Below are positions 13,956 through 23,064 of a DNA stretch of 64,000 bases, piece after piece. Within the stretch, counting starts at the first letter, position 1; every line of letters begins with the position of its first letter. The stretch covers positions 25,119 through 89,118 of IMG/VR virus record IMGVR_UViG_3300046782_000218, one strand, 5' to 3'. Under the pieces are notes generated by a model that was not told the DNA's origin, did not search any database, and saw nothing but the letters and a program-made list of their open reading frames with translations. The stretch is from a virus. The position numbers and the translations under genes are program-made.

Positions 13956-14303
13956 TCACATTTTCTTGAGCTGGAGTATCGCCAGTACGACTAGCAGAAC
14001 TGTCAGCAAAGTGGGAATGGACCACCTGCGCCACTCCGTGGTTTTAGACGCTACCTTGTCTTCTACCTCTTCGGCCTTGACAATCCCGTCGATTCGGGTG
14101 CGTTCGTGATGCAGCCGAGCGTCCAGGTCACGGACATCTCGTTGGAGTTGGCTGGTGATGCTCAAGACCTCTTCGCGGTCAGCTTTAGCCGTGAGCTTGA
14201 TATCCAGCCGGTCGATAGACGACTTGATTTCCCCCAACAGTTCCTTAACACTGTAACTGACTACACTGCTGCTGTCCCGATCTTCGTCGTGCGGCTGGGG
14301 CAT
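13956..14303 (-). CDS. XhlA/holin-associated-type membrane protein
   Basis: This 115-residue protein starts MPQPHDEDRDS after GGAGG. Residues 25-85 form a charged coiled coil (IKSSIDRLDIKLTAKADRE), and the carboxy end has a single membrane helix (IPTLLTVLLVVLAILQL) followed by KKM. This is the layout of XhlA-type proteins that assist holins. It is the only clear holin-like gene in the lysis region. The start upstream at 14342 is rejected because it lacks a ribosome site. Confidence 0.7.
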   Translation of the reverse strand: MPQPHDEDRDSSSVVSYSVKELLGEIKSSIDRLDIKLTAKADREEVLSITSQLQRDVRDLDARLHHERTRIDGIVKAEEVEDKVASKTTEWRRWSIPTLLTVLLVVLAILQLKKM

Positions 14304-14385
14304 CCTATTGCCTCCACCCCCTTCTAGCGTAGTGCATATCATTGACTAACCTCACCCCCCCTGGGGCGAGAGCTGGAGGTCGGGC

Positions 14386-16704
14386 CTACAGGATGACGAC
14401 TCCGTTGGCCTGAGCAGTAACGGAGTCGTAAGTTATCTGGGACACCGTGGCGAACGGCTTCACTGTCTCCGGAGACAGTTGCATCACTACGTCGGAGAAG
14501 AACACCGTGTTGCCAGCGGCAGGAGTTGCGATCTCGGTGGGCGCCAAGGTGGCCGACGCTGCCGTCAGAGGGGCCTGATACAGCTTGGCCACGTTGGTCC
14601 AGGTGGCAGCCGTTAGAGACACGATGGAGCTGCTGGTACTGATGAACCCGCCAGCGCTGTTGTACCAGTTTACCGACAGCGAGAAGTTGGCGTAGCCGCC
14701 GGGGGAGTAGAACCACCCATTGGGGGCTATCCAACGCTCGGTACCCAAGGCTGCGTTGCTGCTGCCGATTGGGATCTTCTCCGACTCCGCGTAGGCGATG
14801 CTGAAACCGCCCGTGGGGGTCAGCAGACCGGAGAACGGGAACCCACCGTGAGTCTGTGCCGCCGACTGCACGAAAGTGCCATTGTGGGCCGTCCACGAGG
14901 TAACGCCGCTGGTGAACGTGGGGTTTACGTTCAGCGCGTCGTTGGGCTGGGTGGTTGCTTCCAAGTACCCGATCGGCCGACGCAACTCGTCATACACGGT
15001 GGTGGTTACTCGGGCGGCCCGGTTGGAGGTGTACGCCGATCCGGTGTTGCTGGGGTCTTCCCAGGTGTGGTGCACCGAGTTGCTGACCGAGGTGTCGTAT
15101 ACCGACATCGGCATCGAGTTGCCCGCCGAGTAGGTGGACCAAGAGTTGGCGTTCCTCAGGCTGGACCGGGCATCGGTAGGCAAGCCAGCCGCGTTGATGC
15201 CGTAGGAAAGGTAACTAGACGCGCTTTCCGACTTGTTCTGTTGCAGCACCACGTGGTACGTTCCGCCGTTGGTCAGCCCTGTGGCGTAAAGTGGCACCGA
15301 GATCATCGGCACCGGGGTTAGCGTGGTGGCCTCGTAGTACTGATTTACAGGGTACAACCCGATCATGTCATACGAGCCGTCACCGTTGCTGAACGCGCCC
15401 ACCTGTGCATTGGTGGTGTGAGGCCAGGTTGTGGACACCCAGCCGTCAGCAGGTCCCGCCACGTCGTCGAACGTCAGCACGTTCACGTTGTTTGCCGGTA
15501 GCACCGGGTTTCCCACCAGCACCATGGCGCGGTCCGTGGTGGCCAGGTTCCATCCGTTTTGAGCGTCAGTGTACGCGGAAGGAAGAGAAGGAGCGGTCTG
15601 CCACCCGCCAAGCGACCCATCAGGGTATATCCTGGAATAGTACGTGGACGACAACCTCGCTCCGCCGTTGATGAACCCGCCCGCTACCACCAGCCAGGTG
15701 CCTATAACTTCGGCGAAGCACAGGTCAGTGCCCTGGAGCAGCGGCGCACAGGTCACCCAAGGCCCTATCTGGCCGTTGGTTATAGTGGCGGAATAGACCG
15801 TGTCCACCTGGGCGTTGGCCGCGTTGGACCCCCCGATTACGTACACGAAACTGTCGTTCCAGGTAACCATTTCTGCGGGAACGAGCGCCACCGGTAGCGG
15901 GGTTTGAGCGCTCCATGACCCCATTGCTCCGGTGGTAGGGTCCCAGCTAGCCACGTACACATTCTTGGTTGCTGAGGCCAGCGTGGTCCCGGTAGTGCCC
16001 CCCGCTGTCAGCACCAGACTGGAGGTGGTAGTGGACGCGGGCTGTGATATCCCTATGGGGAGGCTGGGCTGCGGTATCGGGAGATCAACCGATCCAGTGC
16101 CGGTGTGCTTGGTGGAGGTTACAACGCTTGCCGCAGCGCTGGTGCTCGGGTCTGCACCGCCCGCACTAACTATGAAGTTCCCCGAGGTGGTGGCAGCAGA
16201 GTCTATCGAGTTGCCCCCGCTGGTCGAGTTGGCGGACACCCAAGGCTTCTGTGTTATTCCCCCCGTCGTGTACATCGTGTTGGACTTGGAGGTGGCCAGC
16301 GGGGCGCCATCGGTTATTCCGTCCGGCGCGGCCAGCGCGTTTATCCACTCCTTGGGGATCATCGTGGACGACAGTACGTTGGTGATGTCCGGGTTGCCGC
16401 CGGAGTCTGGGTACAACGTTACCAGAAGGTCGGCGCCGTCACCCACTGGCAGGAGTGGCAGGGTAACCCGCCCAACCGAGGTTCCACTTAGGACGAACGG
16501 CTGGTCGAAGTCGGAGGTGTTCCCCAGATTTATCCACGAGAAACCGCCAGCGGAGCCGTTGGGGGTGAGCACCTGGGTGCCCTGGTAGATCGGGTACGCA
16601 ACGTGAGTGCCCAGCTCTTGGTCGACCTGGTTGGCCCGGTTGGTGGCGGTGAGGTCGCCCGGTAGGCCGTTTTTGGCTGCCTGCCAAGACGGGGTAGTGT
16701 TCAC
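14386..16704 (-). CDS. Large minor tail protein with Kelch-like beta-propeller repeats
   Basis: This 772-residue protein begins with a short segment (TPSWQAAKNGLPGD) also found at the start of the protein at 17199-17951. Residues about 280-420 contain Kelch-like blades with VYVIGGSN and LVVAGGFINGG, each followed by a GPW or GGW motif. The carboxy third looks like carbohydrate-binding beta sandwiches (WTAHNGTFVQSA, ERWIAPNGWFY). A receptor-binding or tail-tip adhesin is inferred. The GTG start overlaps the previous stop (GTGA). Confidence 0.75.
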   Translation of the reverse strand: MNTTPSWQAAKNGLPGDLTATNRANQVDQELGTHVAYPIYQGTQVLTPNGSAGGFSWINLGNTSDFDQPFVLSGTSVGRVTLPLLPVGDGADLLVTLYPDSGGNPDITNVLSSTMIPKEWINALAAPDGITDGAPLATSKSNTMYTTGGITQKPWVSANSTSGGNSIDSAATTSGNFIVSAGGADPSTSAAASVVTSTKHTGTGSVDLPIPQPSLPIGISQPASTTTSSLVLTAGGTTGTTLASATKNVYVASWDPTTGAMGSWSAQTPLPVALVPAEMVTWNDSFVYVIGGSNAANAQVDTVYSATITNGQIGPWVTCAPLLQGTDLCFAEVIGTWLVVAGGFINGGARLSSTYYSRIYPDGSLGGWQTAPSLPSAYTDAQNGWNLATTDRAMVLVGNPVLPANNVNVLTFDDVAGPADGWVSTTWPHTTNAQVGAFSNGDGSYDMIGLYPVNQYYEATTLTPVPMISVPLYATGLTNGGTYHVVLQQNKSESASSYLSYGINAAGLPTDARSSLRNANSWSTYSAGNSMPMSVYDTSVSNSVHHTWEDPSNTGSAYTSNRAARVTTTVYDELRRPIGYLEATTQPNDALNVNPTFTSGVTSWTAHNGTFVQSAAQTHGGFPFSGLLTPTGGFSIAYAESEKIPIGSSNAALGTERWIAPNGWFYSPGGYANFSLSVNWYNSAGGFISTSSSIVSLTAATWTNVAKLYQAPLTAASATLAPTEIATPAAGNTVFFSDVVMQLSPETVKPFATVSQITYDSVTAQANGVVIL

Positions 16705-17183
16705 GAGGTCGCCAAACTGACCAGCACCAGGCCAAACCGGAAGGTGGTGATGGTGATGGTTCCGCCCGAGTTCTGGTTTGCATACACCTCGATGTAGTCT
16801 CCGGCTTGAAGAACTTCAAGGCCGGAGCACACGGCAGCCACGTTACCCACGCTTCCTGCTACGGTGTTAAACTTGGTGTTCGTGATGGTCACGCCGTTTA
16901 CCTCAATCTGGGCGCGGCCCAGATTGGTCGCCCCCAGAGCGCCTGGCCACACCATAGTGCCGGAAACCTGATAGGTGCCGCCCACTATCGCTGTTACCCT
17001 GGATGGGTTGGTACCAGAGGACCAGGTTATGTTGCCGCTTTTGGACAGTTGGGTAGTCAGAGGCAACGCGAAGTACGTGGACGCGTTAGACGCCAGAGAA
17101 GGAGCACCCGACAGGTTTACCATGGGGGGGTTGCGCAACGCGGCTATCTGCGCCGCGTTCAGCACTTCAAGTGTGGTGGCCAT
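16701..17183 (-). CDS. Small tail protein with C1q/TNF-like beta domain
   Basis: This 160-residue protein has a short helix (LEVLNAAQIAALRN) and then an all-beta domain ending in QAGDYIEVYANQNSGGTIT and FRFGLVLVSL. This pattern resembles the trimeric jelly-roll (C1q/TNF-like) tips of phage fibres. It precedes the Kelch-like tail protein with a four-base overlap, so the two are made together. Receptor contact is possible. Confidence 0.65.
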   Translation of the reverse strand: MATTLEVLNAAQIAALRNPPMVNLSGAPSLASNASTYFALPLTTQLSKSGNITWSSGTNPSRVTAIVGGTYQVSGTMVWPGALGATNLGRAQIEVNGVTITNTKFNTVAGSVGNVAAVCSGLEVLQAGDYIEVYANQNSGGTITITTFRFGLVLVSLATS

Positions 17184-17198
17184 GCTGTTCCCTCCCGG

Positions 17199-17951
17199 TC
17201 AGGCTATCGACGCCAGCATACCGCTGCTGTACGTGTAGGTTCTGAGAGACTGCAGGTACCCGGTGGCCGTCTGACCGGCAGTGTACTCGGCGTACGTGGA
17301 TATCTGCTGGGTTGCGTTGTACGTGGTGGCTGTCCAGCGAGCGCCGGAGTCGTCCCAGGTGCTGGTGAGCAGCCCGGTAGCCGACTGGTCGAAGACTCGG
17401 TACTGGAACCCGTAGGCTTGAGCGGCCCAGGTGGTTCCGTTGGCAGAAGTAGACGCGCCGGACGCCTGGTTGGATCGGTACCAGTTGTAATGGTCCGTTC
17501 CGTTTCCGGCCGCCGGAGTGACCAACCAGTACGTAGTGGACGCCGTCAACCCGCTGACCGGAAGCGGGTAGATGATCGGAGTGTTCAGGACAGCCGTGGT
17601 GGCGTACTCTAGTGTGATGGTGACACTAGCCAATGGGGCTCCGGTGGGAGCGCCGCCGGAGTTTGCGTACAGCCGCAGCGTGGTAGGGGCCAGGTTGGCA
17701 GCCGTAACCGATGCTGTTCTCACCGGCACGATCACGTAGCCGATTTGCGTCTGACCTACCGCTGTAGTGAATGATTCGGCCAACCAGGTGCCGCTGGTGT
17801 TGGTGGAGGTGGCGCCAGCGGTGGCCTGGGCTGCGGTCTGGGTGGCCGCGTACAAGACCGTGGACGCGTGGCCGCCAAGCAACTGGTTGACGTGACCGGC
17901 TAGCGGGGGCTGCCCGCTGGTGGCGGCTTGCCAGGTAGGTACGATCGGCAC
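17199..17951 (-). CDS. Minor tail protein
   Basis: This 250-residue beta-rich protein starts at GTG with GGGAG upstream. The amino end PTWQAATSGQPPLAGHVNQ resembles the start of the Kelch-like protein, which suggests a shared docking peptide. The middle (TTLRLYANSGGAPTG ... LTASTTYWLVTPA) resembles fibronectin/choice-of-anchor-type domains. It belongs to the tail-tip gene run. The exact role is unknown. Confidence 0.65.
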   Translation of the reverse strand: MPIVPTWQAATSGQPPLAGHVNQLLGGHASTVLYAATQTAAQATAGATSTNTSGTWLAESFTTAVGQTQIGYVIVPVRTASVTAANLAPTTLRLYANSGGAPTGAPLASVTITLEYATTAVLNTPIIYPLPVSGLTASTTYWLVTPAAGNGTDHYNWYRSNQASGASTSANGTTWAAQAYGFQYRVFDQSATGLLTSTWDDSGARWTATTYNATQQISTYAEYTAGQTATGYLQSLRTYTYSSGMLASIA

Positions 17952-17952
17952 G

Positions 17953-18495
17953 TCACACTCCCGATATACTGAACGTAGCCTGCAGAATCAGGGTGTCCGA
18001 CGTGGGCACGCTGACCGTAGGCGAGAAGGCCCAGTGGTCCAGCAACACGCCAGCGGTGATTACCGAGGTGTCATCGGAGCTTCCGTTGGCGAACACTCCG
18101 GCCTCCGTTACCGTCCAGGTGGACACAGGGGACGGGAAGTAGAACAGCCAGGTGACCTCAGACCCGAGGGTGGACGTTGCCGGGGACGACGCTCCGGCGC
18201 CTACCGGCTGCCTGCCCAGCTCACTGAACAGCAGCGTGTCGGAGGCAGCTACAGTTCCGGCTCCGGAACCTACCGCGCCCCACAGCGGGGTTAGGTAGGT
18301 GGGCTGGGTAACACCCTGGCTGGCTGCCACGTCCTGGATTCCCGACCACACCAGGGCTGAGGCCAGCACTGTCAGGCCCGCAGTGCACATGATGTTGTTG
18401 CCTTCTCGACGGTCCCGGATCGATCCGTCTGGCTTCACCACCGTGACCGACAGCCTGCCGTGAATCCCTATCAGCCCCGACGCTTTTATCCCCAC
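17953..18495 (-). CDS. Minor tail protein
   Basis: A GTG at 18495 starts MGIKASGLIGIHG, about 180 residues. It has SVTVVKPDGSIRDRREGNNIMCTAG and a beta-rich rest ending ILQATFSISGV. This profile resembles short tail-tip or fibre-adaptor proteins. It overlaps the previous gene by ten bases and ends one base before the next GTG. Function is inferred from position only. Confidence 0.65.
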   Translation of the reverse strand: MGIKASGLIGIHGRLSVTVVKPDGSIRDRREGNNIMCTAGLTVLASALVWSGIQDVAASQGVTQPTYLTPLWGAVGSGAGTVAASDTLLFSELGRQPVGAGASSPATSTLGSEVTWLFYFPSPVSTWTVTEAGVFANGSSDDTSVITAGVLLDHWAFSPTVSVPTSDTLILQATFSISGV

Positions 18496-18701
18496 GTGAG
18501 AGCCCCCCACACTCCGGCGTCGTACACCGAGTTTAGTTGCACGGTTGTAGCCATCGAATCGGCCATTGACGCGGTTTCGTCCGTTTCGGCGAAAACTCCC
18601 AGCCCGTTTACGATGGCGTCACTGCCGATGTTGGCTGTGGATTGGTCGTTTAGAGTGCCCAGCACATCGACCAGGGTATAGGGCCGGAATACTCCGGGCA
18701 C
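18486..18701 (-). CDS. Small tail-region protein, 71 residues
   Basis: It starts at GTG with GGGAG upstream (MPGVFRPYTLVDVLGTLND). It is rich in serine, threonine and alanine and ends WGALTWG. It sits between the tail hub and the next minor tail gene. No family is recognised. Confidence 0.6.
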   Translation of the reverse strand: MPGVFRPYTLVDVLGTLNDQSTANIGSDAIVNGLGVFAETDETASMADSMATTVQLNSVYDAGVWGALTWG

Positions 18702-18713
18702 TGTGTACTCCCA

Positions 18714-20123
18714 TCAACTAAACAGCCTGATTCCCTTGAGGCTGGCCTGCCGGTACCCGCCTGCCCCGAAGTTAATCGAGTTACTGATCACCAGGAAGGT
18801 ATCATTGATGCCAGGCAAGTAGCTGTTGGTGGAATCAGGTATGAACTGGTTCACGACTTGACACGCTTCACCCGCTCGCACCCAACCGGCCCACGACTCG
18901 TCGGTGGTCCACGTCAGTCGCTCAGCCGGGAATGAGTATTCCTGTCGTTCTCGTTGGGCCCGGCTGAGTGCCATCGGCACCGTAGTTAGGCTTGTGTCGT
19001 TTATGTACTCGCCAAAAACGCCGTTGTTAGGCCCAGTGTACTTAGCCTGCGACGAGAAGTCATTAACCTGGGCCACCACCGGCACCTGGTAGTCGTACCA
19101 GAGCCGAATCACCACGCCCTGCGCGGGTGTCAGGGTGGTGCTGGTGAGGAACCATCCTCCGACGCTGTTCTGAGTTATCTGCCACTTGCTAGAACTTGGT
19201 GCGCTACCTGCGCTGACCAAATCCACGGGGGTCTTAGTCCCGTTCACTGTCAGCGCGGGGGACCCACTAACCGTGTACCGGAGAGGCCACGACTGCTGAG
19301 CCCCGTTACCCTGCCAAGTGTCGGTTGGTGGGTTTTTGGTGCTACCAAAAGACACGGTCTGGGTGGCTCCCTGTACCAAGATCCGGTTGTACAACGAGGT
19401 GCCGTCCCACTCGTAGCCAAAACTTCCGTCTAGCATAAAGTGGCCTTGCGTGGCTGACCCACCCGTGCCGGTGGGCGCGGTGGTGAAAGTAACTCCGGAA
19501 CTTTGCGCCGATTGAACGTCGAAGAAGTGTAGCGCCAGGTTTTCGTCTACGTACCAACCGTACGGGATGGCCTGTCCGGCCAACTGAGCTAGCTTGCGCC
19601 ACGCACCCGACAGGCTGGTGTAGTTCAGCACGAAGCTGGCCAACTGCGGCCCGGGACTGACGAATCCACCGTTGGCCACGGTGTCGGCTGTGATGCCGCA
19701 ACCGGCCTGCTGAGTCAAGGCTATAACTATTTGGTCCACGGTCTTGCCATAGAACACGCCGTGTACGATGCTTTTGTCAGCGTAGAACGTGAAGTCGGTA
19801 CACTGCAACGACCACTCGTTGCGGGTGGGGGCGGTTACGGAAAACTGAGGGTTATTACACACCCCAGCGAATAGGGTGGTGGAGATGCTGTTGTCCACCA
19901 GCTTTACCACTGACAGAGCCGGTATGTTTACCGTTGGGCTGCCGGTGCCGTAGTCGTCGACCAGCGGCATTGTCGCCGTGTCGCCCTGTCTTCCGAAGTT
20001 TTGCGTGATGATTGGTGTCTGGGCGGTTCCCGACCAAGCCAGTTTGCTGGTGTAGTTGGTCGGGGAACCGCCCGGCGGCGTGACGGTGAAAGTCAGGTTA
20101 GGTGAAGCTACCGGACCAGGCAT
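18714..20123 (-). CDS. Tail hub/baseplate protein (Tal/gp27-like)
   Basis: This 469-residue protein directly follows the tape measure gene. It opens with PNLTFTVTPPGGSPTNYTSKL, then FGRQGDTATMPLVDDYG and LFAGVCNNPQFSVT, the beginning of the barrel-type domains of siphovirus tail-tip hubs. TVDQIVIALTQQAGC resembles the D-protein-like segment of hub proteins. Length and position match Dit/Tal-type genes. It should form the ring or hub at the tail end. Confidence 0.7.
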   Translation of the reverse strand: MPGPVASPNLTFTVTPPGGSPTNYTSKLAWSGTAQTPIITQNFGRQGDTATMPLVDDYGTGSPTVNIPALSVVKLVDNSISTTLFAGVCNNPQFSVTAPTRNEWSLQCTDFTFYADKSIVHGVFYGKTVDQIVIALTQQAGCGITADTVANGGFVSPGPQLASFVLNYTSLSGAWRKLAQLAGQAIPYGWYVDENLALHFFDVQSAQSSGVTFTTAPTGTGGSATQGHFMLDGSFGYEWDGTSLYNRILVQGATQTVSFGSTKNPPTDTWQGNGAQQSWPLRYTVSGSPALTVNGTKTPVDLVSAGSAPSSSKWQITQNSVGGWFLTSTTLTPAQGVVIRLWYDYQVPVVAQVNDFSSQAKYTGPNNGVFGEYINDTSLTTVPMALSRAQRERQEYSFPAERLTWTTDESWAGWVRAGEACQVVNQFIPDSTNSYLPGINDTFLVISNSINFGAGGYRQASLKGIRLFS

Positions 20124-20126
20124 CCG

Positions 20127-22841
20127 TCACATCCTAATGTGTGTTCCGCCAGCGGGCAAGGTGCGCGTAGCCAGCCGGTTACCGATCTTGTTGACCAGGG
20201 CGTCCATGTCCCTGTCGGACATAACCTGAGATCCGCGAAGGTCAAGGTAAGTTACGTTTCCGCCACCTCCTGCTCCGCCGGACAGAGCGGCCAGCGACGT
20301 GCCGGACATCCGGATGCTAGACCCAGACGCTTGTCCGGCTATAGCGTTGGTGACGTGGTGCATGGCCTGAGTGGCCAACGGGGCGTTGTCCATCATGCCT
20401 TTAGTAAGCATCTTGATGATTGTTCGGCCGCTCAGCTCGGGGCTGCCGCTACCGGAAAGCGGGCCTTCCTTGACTGGCGAGTGGGGCAGGTGGTTCCAAA
20501 TGGTGCTAGCCACATTGCTGATGATGTCCTTCACCCCGCCGATCATAGACTTCATCCCGCCGATCAGGCCCTTGATGACGTTCTGGCCAGCGTCCCACAG
20601 CAGCGTACCGAACCCGGATGCGGCGTCCTTGATGGCGGTTACGGCGTTGCTCATGGCGTCGCTGGCCAGCTTCTTGAGGTCCTTCCAAGCCTTACCCCAG
20701 TGGCCGGTGATGACGTCCAGAACGACGGTGATGAAATCGCGGATGTAGTCCACCCAGAACTTAATCACGTTGCCGATGTTGGTCCAGATCATTTTGGTGG
20801 CGTCGCGGATGAAGTCCCACGTGGTTATGAAAGCCCGCTTCCAGATGGTCAGCATTGGCTTAAGCACCACGTTCCACCAGACGGTAACTATCACCTTGCA
20901 ATAGTCCCATAGTGCGTGCCAAACCTGCTTGACCTCGGACGCATTGGTCTTCCACCAGCTCTTGAACCCGTTCATGACGGACCGCAGTTTGCCCATCACG
21001 TCGGTGGAGAACCACTGCACCACTGCGCCAACAGCTTGCCAAGCGCCCACGAACACGGTCTTCATGAACGTGCCGATATCGGCCAGGATGGTGCGGAAGG
21101 TGCTGAAATGTGTGTAGCAGTAGTACACGCCGAGGGCCAGGGCAGCGATGGCCAGGACTATCAGGCCCACCTCGCTGAACAGCACCGTGACCACGGCCGT
21201 GATGGCAGATATGGCCAAGGTGAGCACACCCAACGCTATCGCGCCGATCAGGATGTACCTGGTCAACGTCTGGTGCTTGGCGATCCACTGTGTTAGCGGC
21301 ACCAGCATTTTGGCCACCTCGCCGATGATCCGGGTAACCACCGGCAGCATCACGGTGCCCAGTTCCACACCTGCGTTGTGAATGGCAGCCTTGGCCTGGT
21401 CCACCTTGAACCCCATGGTCTCCTGGATCTCTCCGAAGCCCTTGACGTCCTGGCCCGCCTTAGTGGTGGTGCCCGCCATCTGGTTGATGATGTCCTGAGT
21501 GGCGGCGAAGTTCTCACCCGTGGTTCCAAGTGCTGCGTTGGCACCCGCTGCGGTGCCGACCAGGTTCTTTAGTGCCGCCGCAAACTCGGGAGTGCCTTCC
21601 TTGCCCGCCTTGGTAGCTAGGGTGGACAGGTACTGCATCGCGTCGCTAAGGCCGTTAGGCCCGTGCAGCTTCTCCCGCAGTGTCTTGGTCGACCCACCGA
21701 ACTGGTCTAGCGCCTTCTTCATGGTGTTGGTGGGGTTCAGCAGGGAACGCAGCGCCTGGGCCAAGTTCATGGCCGCTCGGCGCGCGGTGAAGCCGTGGTT
21801 GGTCATTTCGGCCAGGGTAGCGCCTGCGTCGTTGAAGCTGATGCCTGCAGCGCTGGCCGCCGGGATGATGCTAGCGAATGCGCCGGAGAATTCCTCCAGG
21901 TTGGTCTTACCGTGCGAGATGGCCACAACCATCTTGGAGGTGACGTCAGCCGCCGCACCCGCCTTGAGGTGGTAGTCAACCAGGACGTCGGTCAGTGCCT
22001 TGGACACGGTAGTGACGTCGGCACCCTCGGCCTTGGCGCCTTGAGATGCGGCCTTGAGGACCTCCAGGCCCTGTGCGGCGTGGTACCCGGCGGCCTCGAC
22101 GTAATACATCGCCTTGGCTTCCTCGTTGGACGAGGTGGCCGTCTCGTTGGAGATGTCCAGCATGCCCTTGCGGACCAGCCCCAGCTTGCTCATCTGCTCG
22201 CCAGCGGAGGTCACCAAGCGGGTGGTGAGAGTCTGGTACTCGGTGGCGGCCTTGATCGACTCGTAGGTGATGGCAGCAGCTCCGGCAGCGACGAACAAGC
22301 TGCCCTTGTGTGCTGCAGACGCTGCCGCAACCATCCCGCGTTGTGCGCTGGCCAGCCGGGTAGAAGACGCTGCGGCGGCGTCGGTCCGGCCGGTGGCGGC
22401 GGTAACTGCAGCGGCCTGGCTGGTCTCAGCGTCTCGCAGCCCTCGGGCCGCTGCAGCGGCTTCCCGCTGAGCCACGTTGAACCGGTTTATGGCAGCTACT
22501 TGGGCATTGAGTACCTCGGCGTCGGTTTGGCCGGACGCTGCCACCTGACGCTGAATGTTGATTAGCTGTAGTTCAGCCTCAGCTTGAGCCCGAGTGGCCG
22601 CCTCCAGTTTGGTTCTGGAAGCAGACACTCGGGCGTTGGCCACGTCGAGAGCGTCAGCGCCGGAGGCAGTCCGCAGCATGCTCTCGTCGATGATGGTTCC
22701 CGCTTCGGCCGCCGTGTCAGCGGTGGCTCTGGCGGTACCAGCGAAGTGCTGGAAGGACTCGTCTACCCGGCTCATTATCTCGGAGGCCCTGTCGCGGGCT
22801 TCCAGTACCGCCAGGATGGTGAATTCCTCAACCCCGGGCAT
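20127..22841 (-). CDS. Tail tape measure protein
   Basis: This 904-residue protein has long helical regions (residues 60-150). A conserved tape-measure core at about 195-400 includes ATEYQTLTTRLVTSAGE and NLEEFSGAFASIIPAAS. A hydrophobic segment lies at 528-575 (YILIGAIALGVLTLAISAI), followed by tryptophan-rich amphipathic helices. At about 1.5 angstrom per residue it predicts a tail of roughly 130 nm. It lies between tail chaperones and hub as expected. The ATG at 22841 has GGGAG upstream. Confidence 0.92.
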   Translation of the reverse strand: MPGVEEFTILAVLEARDRASEIMSRVDESFQHFAGTARATADTAAEAGTIIDESMLRTASGADALDVANARVSASRTKLEAATRAQAEAELQLINIQRQVAASGQTDAEVLNAQVAAINRFNVAQREAAAAARGLRDAETSQAAAVTAATGRTDAAAASSTRLASAQRGMVAAASAAHKGSLFVAAGAAAITYESIKAATEYQTLTTRLVTSAGEQMSKLGLVRKGMLDISNETATSSNEEAKAMYYVEAAGYHAAQGLEVLKAASQGAKAEGADVTTVSKALTDVLVDYHLKAGAAADVTSKMVVAISHGKTNLEEFSGAFASIIPAASAAGISFNDAGATLAEMTNHGFTARRAAMNLAQALRSLLNPTNTMKKALDQFGGSTKTLREKLHGPNGLSDAMQYLSTLATKAGKEGTPEFAAALKNLVGTAAGANAALGTTGENFAATQDIINQMAGTTTKAGQDVKGFGEIQETMGFKVDQAKAAIHNAGVELGTVMLPVVTRIIGEVAKMLVPLTQWIAKHQTLTRYILIGAIALGVLTLAISAITAVVTVLFSEVGLIVLAIAALALGVYYCYTHFSTFRTILADIGTFMKTVFVGAWQAVGAVVQWFSTDVMGKLRSVMNGFKSWWKTNASEVKQVWHALWDYCKVIVTVWWNVVLKPMLTIWKRAFITTWDFIRDATKMIWTNIGNVIKFWVDYIRDFITVVLDVITGHWGKAWKDLKKLASDAMSNAVTAIKDAASGFGTLLWDAGQNVIKGLIGGMKSMIGGVKDIISNVASTIWNHLPHSPVKEGPLSGSGSPELSGRTIIKMLTKGMMDNAPLATQAMHHVTNAIAGQASGSSIRMSGTSLAALSGGAGGGGNVTYLDLRGSQVMSDRDMDALVNKIGNRLATRTLPAGGTHIRM

Positions 22842-23064
22842 GTCCGGCTCCCTTGGGCTGCCTAGCCGCCTGCGCGGTTTCTTCCCTGGCGATCATTTCG
22901 ATGTAAGTCAGATAATCCTCCACCTCTCGCCAGGGCCGTTTCAGCAGGTCGTCACGTCGTAGGCCGAGCTGCTTCCACAGTTCCCGTTCGAGCAAGAACG
23001 TGCCCAGCGATGACGGTGTGCCTTCCACCGTCGTTCCCATCCTGATGGTCGCCGACACCGCCAT
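22828..23064 (-). CDS. Tail assembly chaperone, second frame (gpT-like)
   Basis: The frame MAVSATIRMGTTVEG ... FLLERELWKQLGL ... RPWREVEDYLTYIEMI matches the second half of tail chaperone pairs, with the W-x-E-V-x-D-Y-L signature. It is open upstream of its ATG and overlaps the first-frame gene, so it is probably made as a fusion by frameshifting rather than from its own start. It overlaps the tape measure start by 14 bases. Confidence 0.8.
   Translation of the reverse strand: MAVSATIRMGTTVEGTPSSLGTFLLERELWKQLGLRRDDLLKRPWREVEDYLTYIEMIAREETAQAARQPKGAGHARG

Noticed and set aside
14339-14896. A 185-codon minus-strand frame within the Kelch-like tail gene
   Set aside because: It is a second frame of the same strand with abnormal Arg/Ser/Gly composition; the main frame has clear protein repeats.
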